DNA from: Lachnospiraceae bacterium
GTDB lineage: Bacteria; Bacillota; Clostridia; Lachnospirales; Lachnospiraceae
Assembly: GCA_017617395.1 (NCBI GenBank)
Contig: JAFZWG010000045.1
Span: forward strand, 1-40,413
Reading direction: 5' to 3'
DNA length: 40,413 nucleotides
The position numbers and the translations under genes were made by a program. Of the stretch, positions 23,043-31,807 are shown one piece after another; the stretch's first letter is position 1, and the number at the start of each line of letters is the position of its first letter. The notes below the pieces were generated by a model. It had not been told where the DNA came from and made no database searches. It saw only the letters and a program-made list of their open reading frames with translations.

Positions 23043-24932
23043 TTATATATCAAAGAAGAAACTCGTACCACTCTCATCACTTATGCAACCGTATTTTGCT
23101 TTGTGGAGTTCCAGTATCTGCTTTGTGATGGCGAGCCCGAGGCCGCTTCCGGCAGCATCCTTACCATTCCTGGTTCGCGAGTCGTTCGCGCGATAGAACG
23201 CATCCCAGATGTGCGGAAGCTTGTCCGCGGGGATCGGCGCACCGTCGTTCGTGATCTGATAGTGAACCGCATCCGGCTTCTTTGTGATTTCAATGGCAAT
23301 CTTATGATTGCTGTAATGAATAGCATTGGTCACAAGGTTCGCAAGAACCGTGCGAAGCATCTTGAGATCACCGGTCACGGTGGCATCCGCGGCGTTTTCG
23401 GGCTCATTTACCGTGATGTATTTGTCCTGGGTGATTGCTGAGAGCTGCGAGAGCACCGCGTTGTTCAGCTCCGGAAGCACAATCGGCTCGGGATGCATCT
23501 TCAGCGCGTCGGACTCAAGGCGGGAGAGCTCCAGGATGTTCCCGACAAGACCGTTCACATGGTCGATGCTGGCCTGCATGTCCTTCGCGCAGGCCTCGCG
23601 GTCGCTCTCGGAGAGGTCGTTCCAGTTCTCCGCATAGGTCTTCAGAACCGCGAGCGGTGTCTTCAGCTCATGAGCAGCGGCGCGGGTGAGCGTAACGCGG
23701 CTTTTCTCGAACTGCTCATGTCTCTTCTGAAGCAGCTTTACCAGAAGCAGAACAACAGCAATCACAGCCACCCAGATGATGCACAGTGCAATCAGAGACG
23801 TCTTTGTCTGCTGCAGAGCCGTCTTGAGCGGATGAGTCTCGTAGCAGAGGAAGTAGTTCGGAATCAATCCGCTGGTGTAATAGCCGATGGACGACGTGCC
23901 GTACCACCGTGTTGTGAAGAGGCCCGGATCCCAGCAGGTGGCAAGATTATTCTCCACCCATTCGCGGGAATTGATGTCGTATTCCTTCAACAGGGCCGCC
24001 ACCGCCTCCTCTGACTTCTCCTCGTTCTCCCGGCTTGCTTTTTCGCGTTGACGGTTGGCATCCTCCTGTGTCTCCCCTCCCATGCGTCTGACCACGGAAA
24101 TCATTCCGTATCGCATACAGGTTGCCTGTTTCTCGCCGTTGTCCAGCGTTCCGACTGCGGCGCTCATCGACAGGTACGGAAGGTAATCGATGTCGCTTCC
24201 GAGACTGTCAAAGACAAACGGGATGCCGTCCTTCGGTGCTATCGACGAGTCGTAAGATACCGTGTAACGAACGGTCTCGCTTCCGTTCGCCGCAGGCAGC
24301 TCAAGCGTCTGCGCAAACACGATATTCCCTTCGCGAATACCGGTAATCCGACCGATAAAATAGTACCCGTTGAGATCAAGTCTGCCGTCAAGCGTGTCTG
24401 TTCCGATCTGATTTATCACATCGTCCGGAATCGGCACGTAATAGCAGTACGGATATGTCCGGAATTCCGGATACGAATCGTCACTTCCTTCCGCACCCTT
24501 CACATCAACCTTCACATCCGCTTGCCCGTCAACGGAAACGGGTATCGTCACCTCCGAAATTTCAAGGAAATTCGTCGGAAAATGACTCACCTTTCCATCC
24601 GCATCCACCGACACGCGATAACTCGCGGCATCGACTCTTTGCCCCGAAGTCAGGTTGTATTTTTCGCTCTTTATGGCGTTGAAGAACGACGACATACCGA
24701 GGAGCATCCTCGCGTGGTCGAGTTCTCCGCTATTGATCAGCTTATCCACGTCAATATCCCCGCTTAAAACGGCGTAGAGAGCTCTGGTACTGTCTGCAGC
24801 CTCAATCTCCTGATACAGCTTTTTGTTCTCCCGACTGACCTCCGATAACACCACATAGAGGATAACCCCCACAAAGACTGCGCTGACCAGAAGGCACAGC
24901 CACAGCTTCATTTTTCGATACTGCTTTTTCAT
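23043..24932 (-). CDS. Sensor histidine kinase of the pilus locus
   Basis: 629 residues. Membrane helices at about 9-30 and 378-400 flank a large extracellular domain of about 345 residues with no family I recognise (contains a charged coiled stretch near 290-315). The cytoplasmic part has H-box AAHELKTPL with His421 and an ATPase domain with NLVTNAIHYS, FYRAND and GSGLGLAITKQI. It probably phosphorylates the regulator encoded 23 bp upstream. GGAGG lies 5 nt before the ATG. Being directly upstream of the pilin genes, it likely senses an envelope or host cue and controls pilus expression; this link is by position only. Confidence 0.92.
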   Translation of the reverse strand: MKKQYRKMKLWLCLLVSAVFVGVILYVVLSEVSRENKKLYQEIEAADSTRALYAVLSGDIDVDKLINSGELDHARMLLGMSSFFNAIKSEKYNLTSGQRVDAASYRVSVDADGKVSHFPTNFLEISEVTIPVSVDGQADVKVDVKGAEGSDDSYPEFRTYPYCYYVPIPDDVINQIGTDTLDGRLDLNGYYFIGRITGIREGNIVFAQTLELPAANGSETVRYTVSYDSSIAPKDGIPFVFDSLGSDIDYLPYLSMSAAVGTLDNGEKQATCMRYGMISVVRRMGGETQEDANRQREKASRENEEKSEEAVAALLKEYDINSREWVENNLATCWDPGLFTTRWYGTSSIGYYTSGLIPNYFLCYETHPLKTALQQTKTSLIALCIIWVAVIAVVLLLVKLLQKRHEQFEKSRVTLTRAAAHELKTPLAVLKTYAENWNDLSESDREACAKDMQASIDHVNGLVGNILELSRLESDALKMHPEPIVLPELNNAVLSQLSAITQDKYITVNEPENAADATVTGDLKMLRTVLANLVTNAIHYSNHKIAIEITKKPDAVHYQITNDGAPIPADKLPHIWDAFYRANDSRTRNGKDAAGSGLGLAITKQILELHKAKYGCISDESGTSFFFDI

Positions 24933-24955
24933 AAATCCTCCCTGCCGCTGCGCCG

Positions 24956-25630
24956 TTACTCCTTCCAGTAATAGCCGGCCTTCATCGCGGTCGCGATGTG
25001 CTCGCCGACTTCCCCCAGTGCCGCGCGCAGCTTTTTGATATGGTTGTCCACGGTCCGCTCATAGCCCTCGTAATCGGCTCCCCACACGAGATCCAGAATC
25101 TGCGTGCGCGAGAGGATCTGATTCCGGTGCTCCACCAGCAGAAGCAACAGATCGTACTCCTTCGGCGAGAGCGTCACCGCGGTTTGCTTCACGAGGACAC
25201 GGCGTCTGGCCGGTTCAATGCTCAACTCCCCGATCCGCGTGATGCCGTTTCGCACGACAAGCCCGCGGTAGCGGTTGATCAGCGCATTGATCTTCGCCAG
25301 GAGAATCTCGTTGGAAAATGGCTTTGTGATATACTCGTCCGCTCCGATCTCGTAGCCCTCCACGATCGTCTCCTCACGATCCAGTGCCGTCAGGAAAATG
25401 ACAGGAACATCGTATCGCTCGCGCAGGAACCGGCACACCGTAAGACCGTCTTTCTTCGGCATCATGATATCCAGAATAACCGCGTCATAGCGATTCCCCA
25501 TAATCGCCCATTCCGCTTCTTCCCCATCGCAAACCGCGTCAACCGTAATCCCCCGTTTCCGAAGAAACGCTGCCGTAATGCTGCGAAGTCCCGGTTCGTC
25601 CTCTGCGAACAACACTCTGTAAGCCATCAT
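24956..25630 (-). CDS. OmpR-family response regulator of the pilus locus
   Basis: 224 residues from the ATG at 25630, preceded by GGAGGGG; the second ATG immediately follows and is also possible. Receiver domain with acidic Glu10-Asp11-Glu12 and phospho-acceptor Asp54 in VILDIMMPKKDG, conserved Lys in ITKPFSNEI, then a winged-helix domain with SPKEYDLLLLL and RTVDNHIKKLRAAL. First gene of the locus, 23 bp before its kinase. It may bind its own leader, where TTTGTA/TACAAA forms a short inverted repeat. Confidence 0.93.
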   Translation of the reverse strand: MMAYRVLFAEDEPGLRSITAAFLRKRGITVDAVCDGEEAEWAIMGNRYDAVILDIMMPKKDGLTVCRFLRERYDVPVIFLTALDREETIVEGYEIGADEYITKPFSNEILLAKINALINRYRGLVVRNGITRIGELSIEPARRRVLVKQTAVTLSPKEYDLLLLLVEHRNQILSRTQILDLVWGADYEGYERTVDNHIKKLRAALGEVGEHIATAMKAGYYWKE

Positions 25631-25703
25631 TTTCCCCTCCTCTGATGCCATCGTAACAGGCGGATGTATCGGTTTTGTATCCGGTTACAAACTTTTTGAA
25701 AAT

Positions 25704-25732
25704 ATTTTACTATACGTCGTGCGCGGATTCAA
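25704..25732 (-). promoter_or_regulatory. Promoter of the pilus two-component system
   Basis: TTGAAT (25727-25732), 17-bp spacer, TAAAAT (25704-25709), immediately after the rubrerythrin terminator. Confidence 0.7.
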
Positions 25733-25740
25733 CCGAAAGC

Positions 25741-25774
25741 AAAAAAGCGCCGCCCGCCAAATGACGGACAGCGC
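25741..25774 (-). terminator. Terminator of the rubrerythrin gene
   Basis: 12-bp stem with three G-U pairs (25747-25758 with 25763-25774), 4-nt loop, followed on the minus strand by TTTTTT. Confidence 0.9.
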
Positions 25775-25800
25775 CTTGAAAATCGTATTCAGCCGGCAGA

Positions 25801-26460
25801 TCAATAGTTCTCTGCGTGAATCTCGAAGTAGCTCTGCGGATGTGCGCACACAGGGCAAACCTCGGGAGCGTTCGTACCGACCACGATGTGACCGCAGTTG
25901 CGGCACTCCCAAACCTTGACCTCGCTCTTCGCGAACACTTCCTGTGCCTCAACGTTGTGAAGCAGTGCGCGATAGCGCTCCTCATGGCGCTTCTCGATCG
26001 CAGCTACGCCGCGGAACTTCGCAGCGAGCTCCGGGAAGCCCTCGGCCTCGGCCGTCTTCGCAAAGCCCTCGTACATGTCGGTCCACTCGTAGTTCTCGCC
26101 GTCTGCCGCAGCCGCCAGGTTCTCGGCGGTGCTGCCGATGCCGGCAAGCTCCTTGAACCACATCTTCGCATGCTCTTTCTCATTGTCCGCGGTCTGCAGG
26201 AACAGAGCCGCAATCTGCTCGAAGCCTTCCTTCTTCGCCTTCGAAGCAAAGTAGGTGTACTTGTTTCTCGCCTGGGACTCGCCGGCAAATGCAGCCTGAA
26301 GGTTCTTCTCCGTCTGCGTTCCCGCATACGGGTTCGAAGCCTTCGCCTCGCTCACCAGCTCAAGGCTGTCACCGGTAGCTCCGCAGAGCGGGCATACCGG
26401 CTCCTCGCCGTCCGCAACCGTAAATACCTCACCGCAAATCGTGCACTTGTACGTTTTCAT
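25801..26460 (-). CDS. Rubrerythrin with rubredoxin-like domains at both ends
   Basis: Non-haem iron peroxidase of anaerobes that reduces hydrogen peroxide with electrons passed through rubredoxin. 219 residues, against about 190 for the common two-domain type. Order: N-terminal rubredoxin-like knuckles CTIC...CPLC (6-9 and 23-26), ferritin-like di-iron domain with [10 protein letters not shown] and NEKEHAKMW plus a later EKRHEERY, then a C-terminal rubredoxin domain CRNC...CPVC. AAGGAGAG precedes the ATG. It follows the superoxide reductase gene by 77 bp; together they turn superoxide into water. Confidence 0.95.
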   Translation of the reverse strand: MKTYKCTICGEVFTVADGEEPVCPLCGATGDSLELVSEAKASNPYAGTQTEKNLQAAFAGESQARNKYTYFASKAKKEGFEQIAALFLQTADNEKEHAKMWFKELAGIGSTAENLAAAADGENYEWTDMYEGFAKTAEAEGFPELAAKFRGVAAIEKRHEERYRALLHNVEAQEVFAKSEVKVWECRNCGHIVVGTNAPEVCPVCAHPQSYFEIHAENY

Positions 26461-26537
26461 TGATGTTCTCTCCTTACCCTTGATATAGTTTTGTTATACT
26501 GACGCATCTCCGCGCTGCGCGGAATTCTTCCAGAAAA

Positions 26538-26918
26538 TCAGGCCTTCCAAAGGCTGTGCAGGTTGCAATATGCCAGCACCGCCTCAACCTCATCGCCCTC
26601 GCAGATAGCGAAGCACGCCTTCGGCTCATCCCCCGGCTTCAAAGCCTTTCTCTGATTGCCGAACTTGGTCTTGAGTGCGATCCACTCGATATAATGCTCC
26701 GGCAACATCGGATGCGCAACGCTTCCTACCGTCACCGTGACGATCCCGTCAGCTACCGTGTACACCGGCACATGCTTCTCCACGGAAGCGTCGGTCGTAC
26801 CCGGAATAATCTCCTTCATCGGCTGTCCGCAGCACACGATCGGCACGCCCGTCTTCTTGACGACGGCAACGATCTGCCCGCAGTGCTCACAGCGATAAAA
26901 CACCATTTCCATATTCAT
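26538..26918 (-). CDS. Desulfoferrodoxin (2Fe superoxide reductase)
   Basis: 126 residues. Centre I: Cys10, Cys13, Cys29, Cys30 (desulforedoxin-like site). Centre II: His49 in the EKHVP motif with Glu47, His69, His75, Cys118 and His121, a complete set of ligands. It reduces superoxide to hydrogen peroxide in the cytoplasm, which rubrerythrin from the next gene can remove. GGAGG lies 5 nt before the ATG. First gene of the operon. Confidence 0.96.
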   Translation of the reverse strand: MNMEMVFYRCEHCGQIVAVVKKTGVPIVCCGQPMKEIIPGTTDASVEKHVPVYTVADGIVTVTVGSVAHPMLPEHYIEWIALKTKFGNQRKALKPGDEPKACFAICEGDEVEAVLAYCNLHSLWKA

Positions 26919-26985
26919 AAACCCTCCTTCTTAGATTTTCGCGCCTGGCGCCGCACGCCGCATCTAGGCATCGTGCTTAAGAGGA

Positions 26986-27014
26986 AGTATAGCAAAGAAA
27001 GGCGTTTTTTGCAA
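26986..27014 (-). promoter_or_regulatory. Promoter of the superoxide reductase-rubrerythrin operon
   Basis: TTGCAA (27009-27014), 17-bp spacer, TATACT (26986-26991). Confidence 0.8.
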
Positions 27015-27017
27015 TCG

Positions 27018-27031
27018 AGGAAACGCTTTCT
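27018..27031. promoter_or_regulatory. cre-like site upstream of the -35 box
   Basis: On the minus strand AGAAAGCGTTTCCT differs at one position from the Gram-positive cre consensus TGWAARCGYTWNCW. It sits 3 bp upstream of the -35 box and overlaps an inverted repeat GGAAACG/CGTTTCC (27019-27025 with 27037-27043). CcpA control is possible but unproven. Confidence 0.4.
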
Positions 27032-27141
27032 TTTTCCGTTTCCATGTACTTTTCTCTACTTAATTTTGTCCCTGTCGGTTTCGCGCTTTCCGCGAAGGAA
27101 AATAATCGCCCGCCTCCCGGCAGACAGTTCCTTTGAAGTTC

Positions 27142-28488
27142 TTATGTAAGCCCCGATTTCTTCTTAAGCCACGAGCGGTAGCGCATCAGACACGAGATTC
27201 CGGCGATCATCCAGGTGAGTCCCGCGGTCAGCCAGATGCACCACACGCCGATGTCCGTGTAGCCCAGCAAAATGATGGGCAGGCAGATCCGGCCGGCCAT
27301 CTCGACAATGCCGTTGACGAAGGAGAAAAATGCATCCCCGACGCCGTTCAGGGTTCCTCTCGTGACGTAGATCAACCCCAGGAAGAGGTAGAAAAAGCTT
27401 GTGATCCGCAGCGCCCTTCCGCCCATCGCGATGACTTCCGCGTCCTTTACGAACATGCCGATCAGGTTGTTTCCGAAGATCTGCATCACCGCGAACATCA
27501 AAAGGGAGAAGACGCCCACCGCTGCGAAACCCTTTCGAAGGCCCTCGCGGATTCGCGCTGACTTGCCCGCGCCCCAGTTCTGGCCGGAGTAGTTGGAGAG
27601 CGCCATGGACATCGAGCCGTACGGCTGCTGCACCAGCTGCTCGAGGCGGTTGGTCGACGTGTAGGCCGCGATCGCGACCGCGCCGAACGTGTTGACCACG
27701 CGCTGCAGCGCAGTCGTCGAGATGGCGATCATGCTCCATTGCAGCGCGAGCGGAACGCCGAGCTTGACGGCCCGCTTGATAATATCCCAGTCAACTCGCA
27801 TGTGCTCGCGGTCGACGCGGAAGTATTCGTTGGTCCGCACCGCGTAGACCAGCGACCCGAGACCCGCCAGCAGCTGCGCAAGCATCGTTGCGAACGCCGC
27901 GCCGAAGACGCCGAGGCCGAAGAATCCGACGAAGAGGATGTCCAGAACTACGTTGAGGACACTCGAGACGATCAGGAAGTACAGAGGCGTCCGCGAGTCG
28001 CCGAGCGCCCGCTGCATGGAAGCCGCGTAGTTGTAGACCGCGACCAGCGGCACGGAGGCGCAGGTCATGCGCATGTATGTGATGGACTCCGGCAGGATTT
28101 CCGCCGGCGTTCCCATGAAGTTCAAGACCTTCGGAACGAGGACAAATGCAATCGACCCCATGATGAGCGCGGCCGTGAACATGATGTACGCGGAGTTGAC
28201 GATCGCGCGCTTGACATCGTCCCTGCGGCCGGCGCCGAAGAGCTGCGCGGTGACGATTCCGCCGCCGCTGCCGATTCCGTTGCTCACGGAGAAGAAGAGG
28301 AAGGAGACCGAGCCGGTCGCGCCGACTGCGGCGAGTGAATTTTTCCCGAGCAGTCTGCCGACGATGATCGTATCCGCGAGGTTGTACGCCTGCTGAAAGA
28401 GGTTTCCGAGAAGAAGCGGCAACGCAAACAAAGCGAGCAGCTTCAAAGGCTCGCCTTCCGTCATGTTCTTTGTTCCCGAAATGCGCAC
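27142..28488 (-). CDS. MATE-family multidrug/sodium antiporter
   Basis: 448 residues, about 12 hydrophobic helices, typical of MATE/NorM-DinF exporters that use a Na+ or H+ gradient to expel cationic compounds. Seen: N-terminal LPLLLGNLFQQAYNLADTI followed by VGRLLGKNSLAAVG, and the second-half counterpart PLALQWSMIAIS. The start is GTG at 28488, chosen because AGGAGG lies 9 nt upstream; the internal ATG at 28464 has no ribosome-binding site. No regulator gene is adjacent and substrate cannot be inferred. Confidence 0.93.
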   Translation of the reverse strand: MRISGTKNMTEGEPLKLLALFALPLLLGNLFQQAYNLADTIIVGRLLGKNSLAAVGATGSVSFLFFSVSNGIGSGGGIVTAQLFGAGRRDDVKRAIVNSAYIMFTAALIMGSIAFVLVPKVLNFMGTPAEILPESITYMRMTCASVPLVAVYNYAASMQRALGDSRTPLYFLIVSSVLNVVLDILFVGFFGLGVFGAAFATMLAQLLAGLGSLVYAVRTNEYFRVDREHMRVDWDIIKRAVKLGVPLALQWSMIAISTTALQRVVNTFGAVAIAAYTSTNRLEQLVQQPYGSMSMALSNYSGQNWGAGKSARIREGLRKGFAAVGVFSLLMFAVMQIFGNNLIGMFVKDAEVIAMGGRALRITSFFYLFLGLIYVTRGTLNGVGDAFFSFVNGIVEMAGRICLPIILLGYTDIGVWCIWLTAGLTWMIAGISCLMRYRSWLKKKSGLT

Positions 28489-28556
28489 GATCGATTTCCT
28501 CCTTTCGTCCCGGATTCGGCCACATTATAAGCGCCTCCCGTCGGAAAATGCAACAC

Positions 28557-28585
28557 AAAAACGCCCCTTCCGAAGAAGAGGCGTT
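28557..28585 (-). terminator. Terminator of the TrpB2 gene
   Basis: 12-bp stem with two G-U pairs (28560-28571 with 28574-28585) and a 2-nt loop, with a short T-run on the minus strand, about 65 bp after the stop codon. Confidence 0.82.
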
Positions 28586-28650
28586 AAAAGCACATGAAAA
28601 CATGCCGTAAAGCATATTTTTCGCGTTTTGTTTGTGTCTTGCCGGGGCGA

Positions 28651-30024
28651 TCAGTCTACCTTCGGAAGCTTCTGAAGGCTTGCTGCAATCTCCTCGTCGG
28701 ACGGGATGTAGTCGCCCATCTCGCCGTTGTTGAACTTCTCGTAAGCAACCATATCGAAGTAACCGGTACCGGTCAGACCGAAGACGATCGTCTTCTCCTC
28801 ACCGGTCTCCTTGCACTTGAGTGCCTCGTCGATTGCTACGCGGATTGCATGCGAGCTCTCGGGAGCGGGAAGGATACCCTCGACGCGTGCGAACATCTCC
28901 GCAGCCTCGAACACCTTCGTCTGCTCAACGCTCGTTGCCTCCATGTAACCGTCCGCGTACAGCTGCGAGAGCGTGCTGCTCATGCCGTGGTAGCGAAGGC
29001 CGCCCGCATGGTTGGGTGCCGGCATGAAGTTGCTGCCGAGCGTGTACATCTTTGCAAGCGGGCAAACCATACCGGTGTCGCAGAAGTCGTAAGCATATTT
29101 GCCGCGCGTGAAGCTCGGGCAGGATGCCGGCTCTACGGCGATGATGCGGTAGTTCTTCTCACCGCGAAGCTTCTCGCCCATGAACGGAGCGATCAAACCG
29201 CCGAGGTTGGAACCGCCGCCTGCGCAGCCGATGATCATGTCCGGAACGATGCCGTATTTGTCGAGTGCGGCCTTAGTCTCGAGACCGATGACCGACTGAT
29301 GAAGGAGTACCTGGTTCAAAACGGAGCCGAGCACATAGCGGTATCCCGGATTGCTCACGGCAACCTCAACCGCCTCGGAGATGGCGCAGCCAAGGCTTCC
29401 GCCGGTTCCCGGATGAGCCGCAAGAATTCTCTTGCCGACCTCGGTCGTCTCGGACGGCGAAGGCGTAACGCTCGCACCGTAGGTTCTCATAACCTCGCGG
29501 CGGAACGGCTTCTGCTCGTAGGAAACCTTAACCATGAACACCTTGCAGTCAAGACCCAAGTATGCACATGCCATCGAGAGCGCCGTGCCCCACTGACCTG
29601 CACCGGTCTCGGTGGTCACACCCTTGAGGCCCTGCTTCTTTGCGTAATATGCCTGCGCGATTGCGGAATTCAGCTTGTGGCTGCCGCTCGTGTTGTTGCC
29701 CTCAAACTTGTAGTAAATCTTCGCGGGCGTGCCGAGCTTCTTCTCCAGGCAGTATGCACGCACCAACGGCGAAGGACGATACATCTTATAGAAATTGCGG
29801 ATCTCCTCGGGGATCTCGATAAACGCGGTATCATTGTCGAGCTCCTGCTTTACGAGCTCCTCGCAAAATACTCCGCCGAGTTCCTCAGCCGTCATCGGCT
29901 GGAGCGTTCCCGGATTAAGCAGCGGCGCGGGCTTATTCTTCATGTCCGCACGCATGTTGTACCAGGACGTAGGCATCTCATTTTCTTCCAGGTAAATCTT
30001 GTAAGGGATTGCATTCTCAGACAT
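28651..30024 (-). CDS. TrpB2-type tryptophan synthase beta chain
   Basis: PLP enzyme joining indole and serine to give tryptophan. 457 residues from the ATG at 30024 (AAGGAGA upstream), the length of the TrpB2 branch rather than the roughly 400 of TrpB1. PLP lysine is Lys117 in GNNTSGSHKLNSA; the phosphate loop is CAGGGSNLGG. Motifs RPSPLVRA and GLRYHGMSSTLSQL fit TrpB2. No trpA or other trp gene is adjacent, consistent with indole salvage. A T-box leader upstream shows that the gene responds to uncharged tRNA. Confidence 0.94.
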   Translation of the reverse strand: MSENAIPYKIYLEENEMPTSWYNMRADMKNKPAPLLNPGTLQPMTAEELGGVFCEELVKQELDNDTAFIEIPEEIRNFYKMYRPSPLVRAYCLEKKLGTPAKIYYKFEGNNTSGSHKLNSAIAQAYYAKKQGLKGVTTETGAGQWGTALSMACAYLGLDCKVFMVKVSYEQKPFRREVMRTYGASVTPSPSETTEVGKRILAAHPGTGGSLGCAISEAVEVAVSNPGYRYVLGSVLNQVLLHQSVIGLETKAALDKYGIVPDMIIGCAGGGSNLGGLIAPFMGEKLRGEKNYRIIAVEPASCPSFTRGKYAYDFCDTGMVCPLAKMYTLGSNFMPAPNHAGGLRYHGMSSTLSQLYADGYMEATSVEQTKVFEAAEMFARVEGILPAPESSHAIRVAIDEALKCKETGEEKTIVFGLTGTGYFDMVAYEKFNNGEMGDYIPSDEEIAASLQKLPKVD

Positions 30025-30081
30025 TTTTGTGTCTCCTTTCGTTTTGTGGTCGGGACTCGGATTTCCGCTCGCCCTGAGCAT

Positions 30082-30371
30082 AAAGAACGTCCTGTCCCGC
30101 ATTAATTTGGTTAATGCCGGGACAGGACGATAATTTCATCATTCCTGCGGTGCCACCCTGCTTGATGCTTTCGCATCCTCTTTCGCGCATACATGATATG
30201 CCGGTCTTTGTTCACGGGGGATCCTTGCCCCGGCGCCCATACTCCGGTTTTCACCGTTTCCTCTTGCCCTCAAAAGCCCATTCAATCCTTCGGATGTTGC
30301 CGCAATCCCAGCACCTGCGACTCTCTGTGTACACCCCGTTGAAGAATCTACTCACTCTTTCTCATCGGTTT
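30082..30371 (-). promoter_or_regulatory. T-box riboswitch (probably tRNA-Trp)
   Basis: The leader contains the T-box core GGGTGGCACCGCAGG (30144-30158), an AG-bulge region AGAGAGTCGCAGG, and an AGTAG motif near its 5' end. The specifier candidate is TGG in GAATGGGC, as expected for a tryptophan gene. The competing terminator is an 18-bp stem with one bulge (30088-30105 with 30111-30129) followed by TTCTTTA. Uncharged tRNA should stabilise the antiterminator. Confidence 0.92.
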
Positions 30372-30377
30372 AGATTT

Positions 30378-30406
30378 TTTATACCACGGGCGGCGGCGTG
30401 TGTCAA
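30378..30406 (-). promoter_or_regulatory. Promoter of the T-box-trpB2 transcript
   Basis: TTGACA (30401-30406), 17-bp spacer, TATAAA (30378-30383). Confidence 0.85.
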
Positions 30407-30457
30407 GAACAATATTCAAAGAAGATGCCTTGCAATATATGTCAAGAAGAATATTGC
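30401..30457 (-). repeat. Direct repeat spanning the -35 box
   Basis: TGTCAAGAACAATATT (30401-30416) recurs as TGTCAAGAAGAATATT (30440-30455), 15 of 16 identical, 39 bp apart. Both copies carry TTGACA on the minus strand, but only the downstream one has a -10 box at the right distance. Confidence 0.7.
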
Positions 30458-30467
30458 ATTCTGATAA

Positions 30468-31691
30468 TTACTTATCCTCTTCCTTGTAGTCGAAACCGGC
30501 GAGGTCGCGGATCTGAGCTGCGCCCCAGAAGGCAGGCTTCTTCTGGTAGTTCTGGTTGTAGAGGAGCGGGCTGTAACCCTTTCTCCAGGACATGCCGTCG
30601 GCAAATCCCCAGAACGTCAGAGCATCCATCTTCAGTGTGCCCGCATCGATGCGCTCGAAAATACCGTTGATCAGGTCGTAGTAGTACTGGCCCTGAGCGG
30701 CGAGGTTCTTTGCGTTGGCAGGCTTCGGAGTCTGGTACTTGCCGAGGCAGACATCGAGCTCCGTCAGCTGGATCTTGAGGCCGAGTTTGCTGAGCTGGTC
30801 AACCGTCTTGAAGTAGTCGGTCAGGCTGTCCTGCGTATAAAGGTGAGCCTGGAAGCCGATACCGTCAATCAGGTATTTGCCGTTCTCATCCACGAGCGTC
30901 TTTACGAACTTCTCGAGGGTGTCGGTCTTGAACTGCTCGTTGTAGTCATTGTAGTACAGGTCGATGCTCTCCGGAGCATACTTGTTTGCATAGTAAAATG
31001 CATACCACAGATAGTCGTCGCCGATGGTTGAGGTCCAGTTGCTCTTGCGGATCGAGCCGTCCTCCATCCACGCCTCGTTGACAACGTCATACGCGTAGAT
31101 CAGGTCGATGTAGCCCTCTTCCTCAAGCTTCGTGAACACCTGCTTGATATAGCTCTCGAGACGCGCAAGCATTACCTCGCGGCCGACAAGCTTCTTCGAC
31201 GTATCGAAATCCTCGTAGAAAATCCAGTTCGGGGTCTGGCTGTACCATACAAGCGTATGGCCGCGAACCGCCATTCCGTTCTCACGCGCCCACTTGAGCA
31301 TGGTGATCATGTTCTGGTTGAATTCTACAACCAGGTCGCCGGTCTCCTTGCTCTTCTGCTCGTTGAAGAGGTAGTCGGGCTTCATATCATTTTCCATCGT
31401 AACGCTGGTGAACTGGGACGTGATGAGCTTGCTGTAAGCCTCGGTTCCGGTCATCACCGTCGTAAGGCACGTTCCGACCTTCAAACCGTGTGCGGCAAAT
31501 ACATCCTTCAGATATACATCCGGCAACGGAGTGGGCGTAGGCGTGGGCGTCTCGGTCGGCACCTCGGTGGGCGTCGGCGTTGCAGCCTCGGTAGGCGTTA
31601 CGCTGGGGGTTGTGTTCTTGTCCTTGCCGCATGCGGCCAGCAGACCGAACATGGATAAAACGATCAGGCACAATACGATTGTCTTCTTCAT
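30468..31691 (-). CDS. GH10 endo-beta-1,4-xylanase, lipoprotein
   Basis: 407 residues from the ATG at 31691 (AAGGAG upstream). Lipoprotein signal with lipobox LLAAC (Cys21), a Thr-Pro-Glu linker (about 27-57), then a GH10 barrel: VRGHTLVWYSQTPNW, acid/base Glu206 in DVVNEAW, nucleophile Glu311 in QLTELDV, FWGFADG near the end. It should be tethered outside the membrane and cut xylan backbones. The esterase-GH43 enzyme at 7891-10806 could process its products inside the cell. No terminator follows, so some read-through into the T-box promoter region is possible. The 31692-31807 gap shows no clear promoter. Confidence 0.95.
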   Translation of the reverse strand: MKKTIVLCLIVLSMFGLLAACGKDKNTTPSVTPTEAATPTPTEVPTETPTPTPTPLPDVYLKDVFAAHGLKVGTCLTTVMTGTEAYSKLITSQFTSVTMENDMKPDYLFNEQKSKETGDLVVEFNQNMITMLKWARENGMAVRGHTLVWYSQTPNWIFYEDFDTSKKLVGREVMLARLESYIKQVFTKLEEEGYIDLIYAYDVVNEAWMEDGSIRKSNWTSTIGDDYLWYAFYYANKYAPESIDLYYNDYNEQFKTDTLEKFVKTLVDENGKYLIDGIGFQAHLYTQDSLTDYFKTVDQLSKLGLKIQLTELDVCLGKYQTPKPANAKNLAAQGQYYYDLINGIFERIDAGTLKMDALTFWGFADGMSWRKGYSPLLYNQNYQKKPAFWGAAQIRDLAGFDYKEEDK

Positions 31692-31807
31692 GAAACTACT
31701 CCTTATTCGCATCTTTTCGCATAGTTTACTCTCGCGCCGGCATCTCCCCGGCGCACCTTGTCCATCATATCGCGTATGTGTGTAAAAATTGTGTGCTGCG
31801 GGATGTC

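Noticed and set aside
28594-30105. Plus-strand ORF of 503 codons opposite trpB2
   Set aside because: Antisense to a gene with complete PLP-enzyme motifs and a T-box leader; the translation has no domain.
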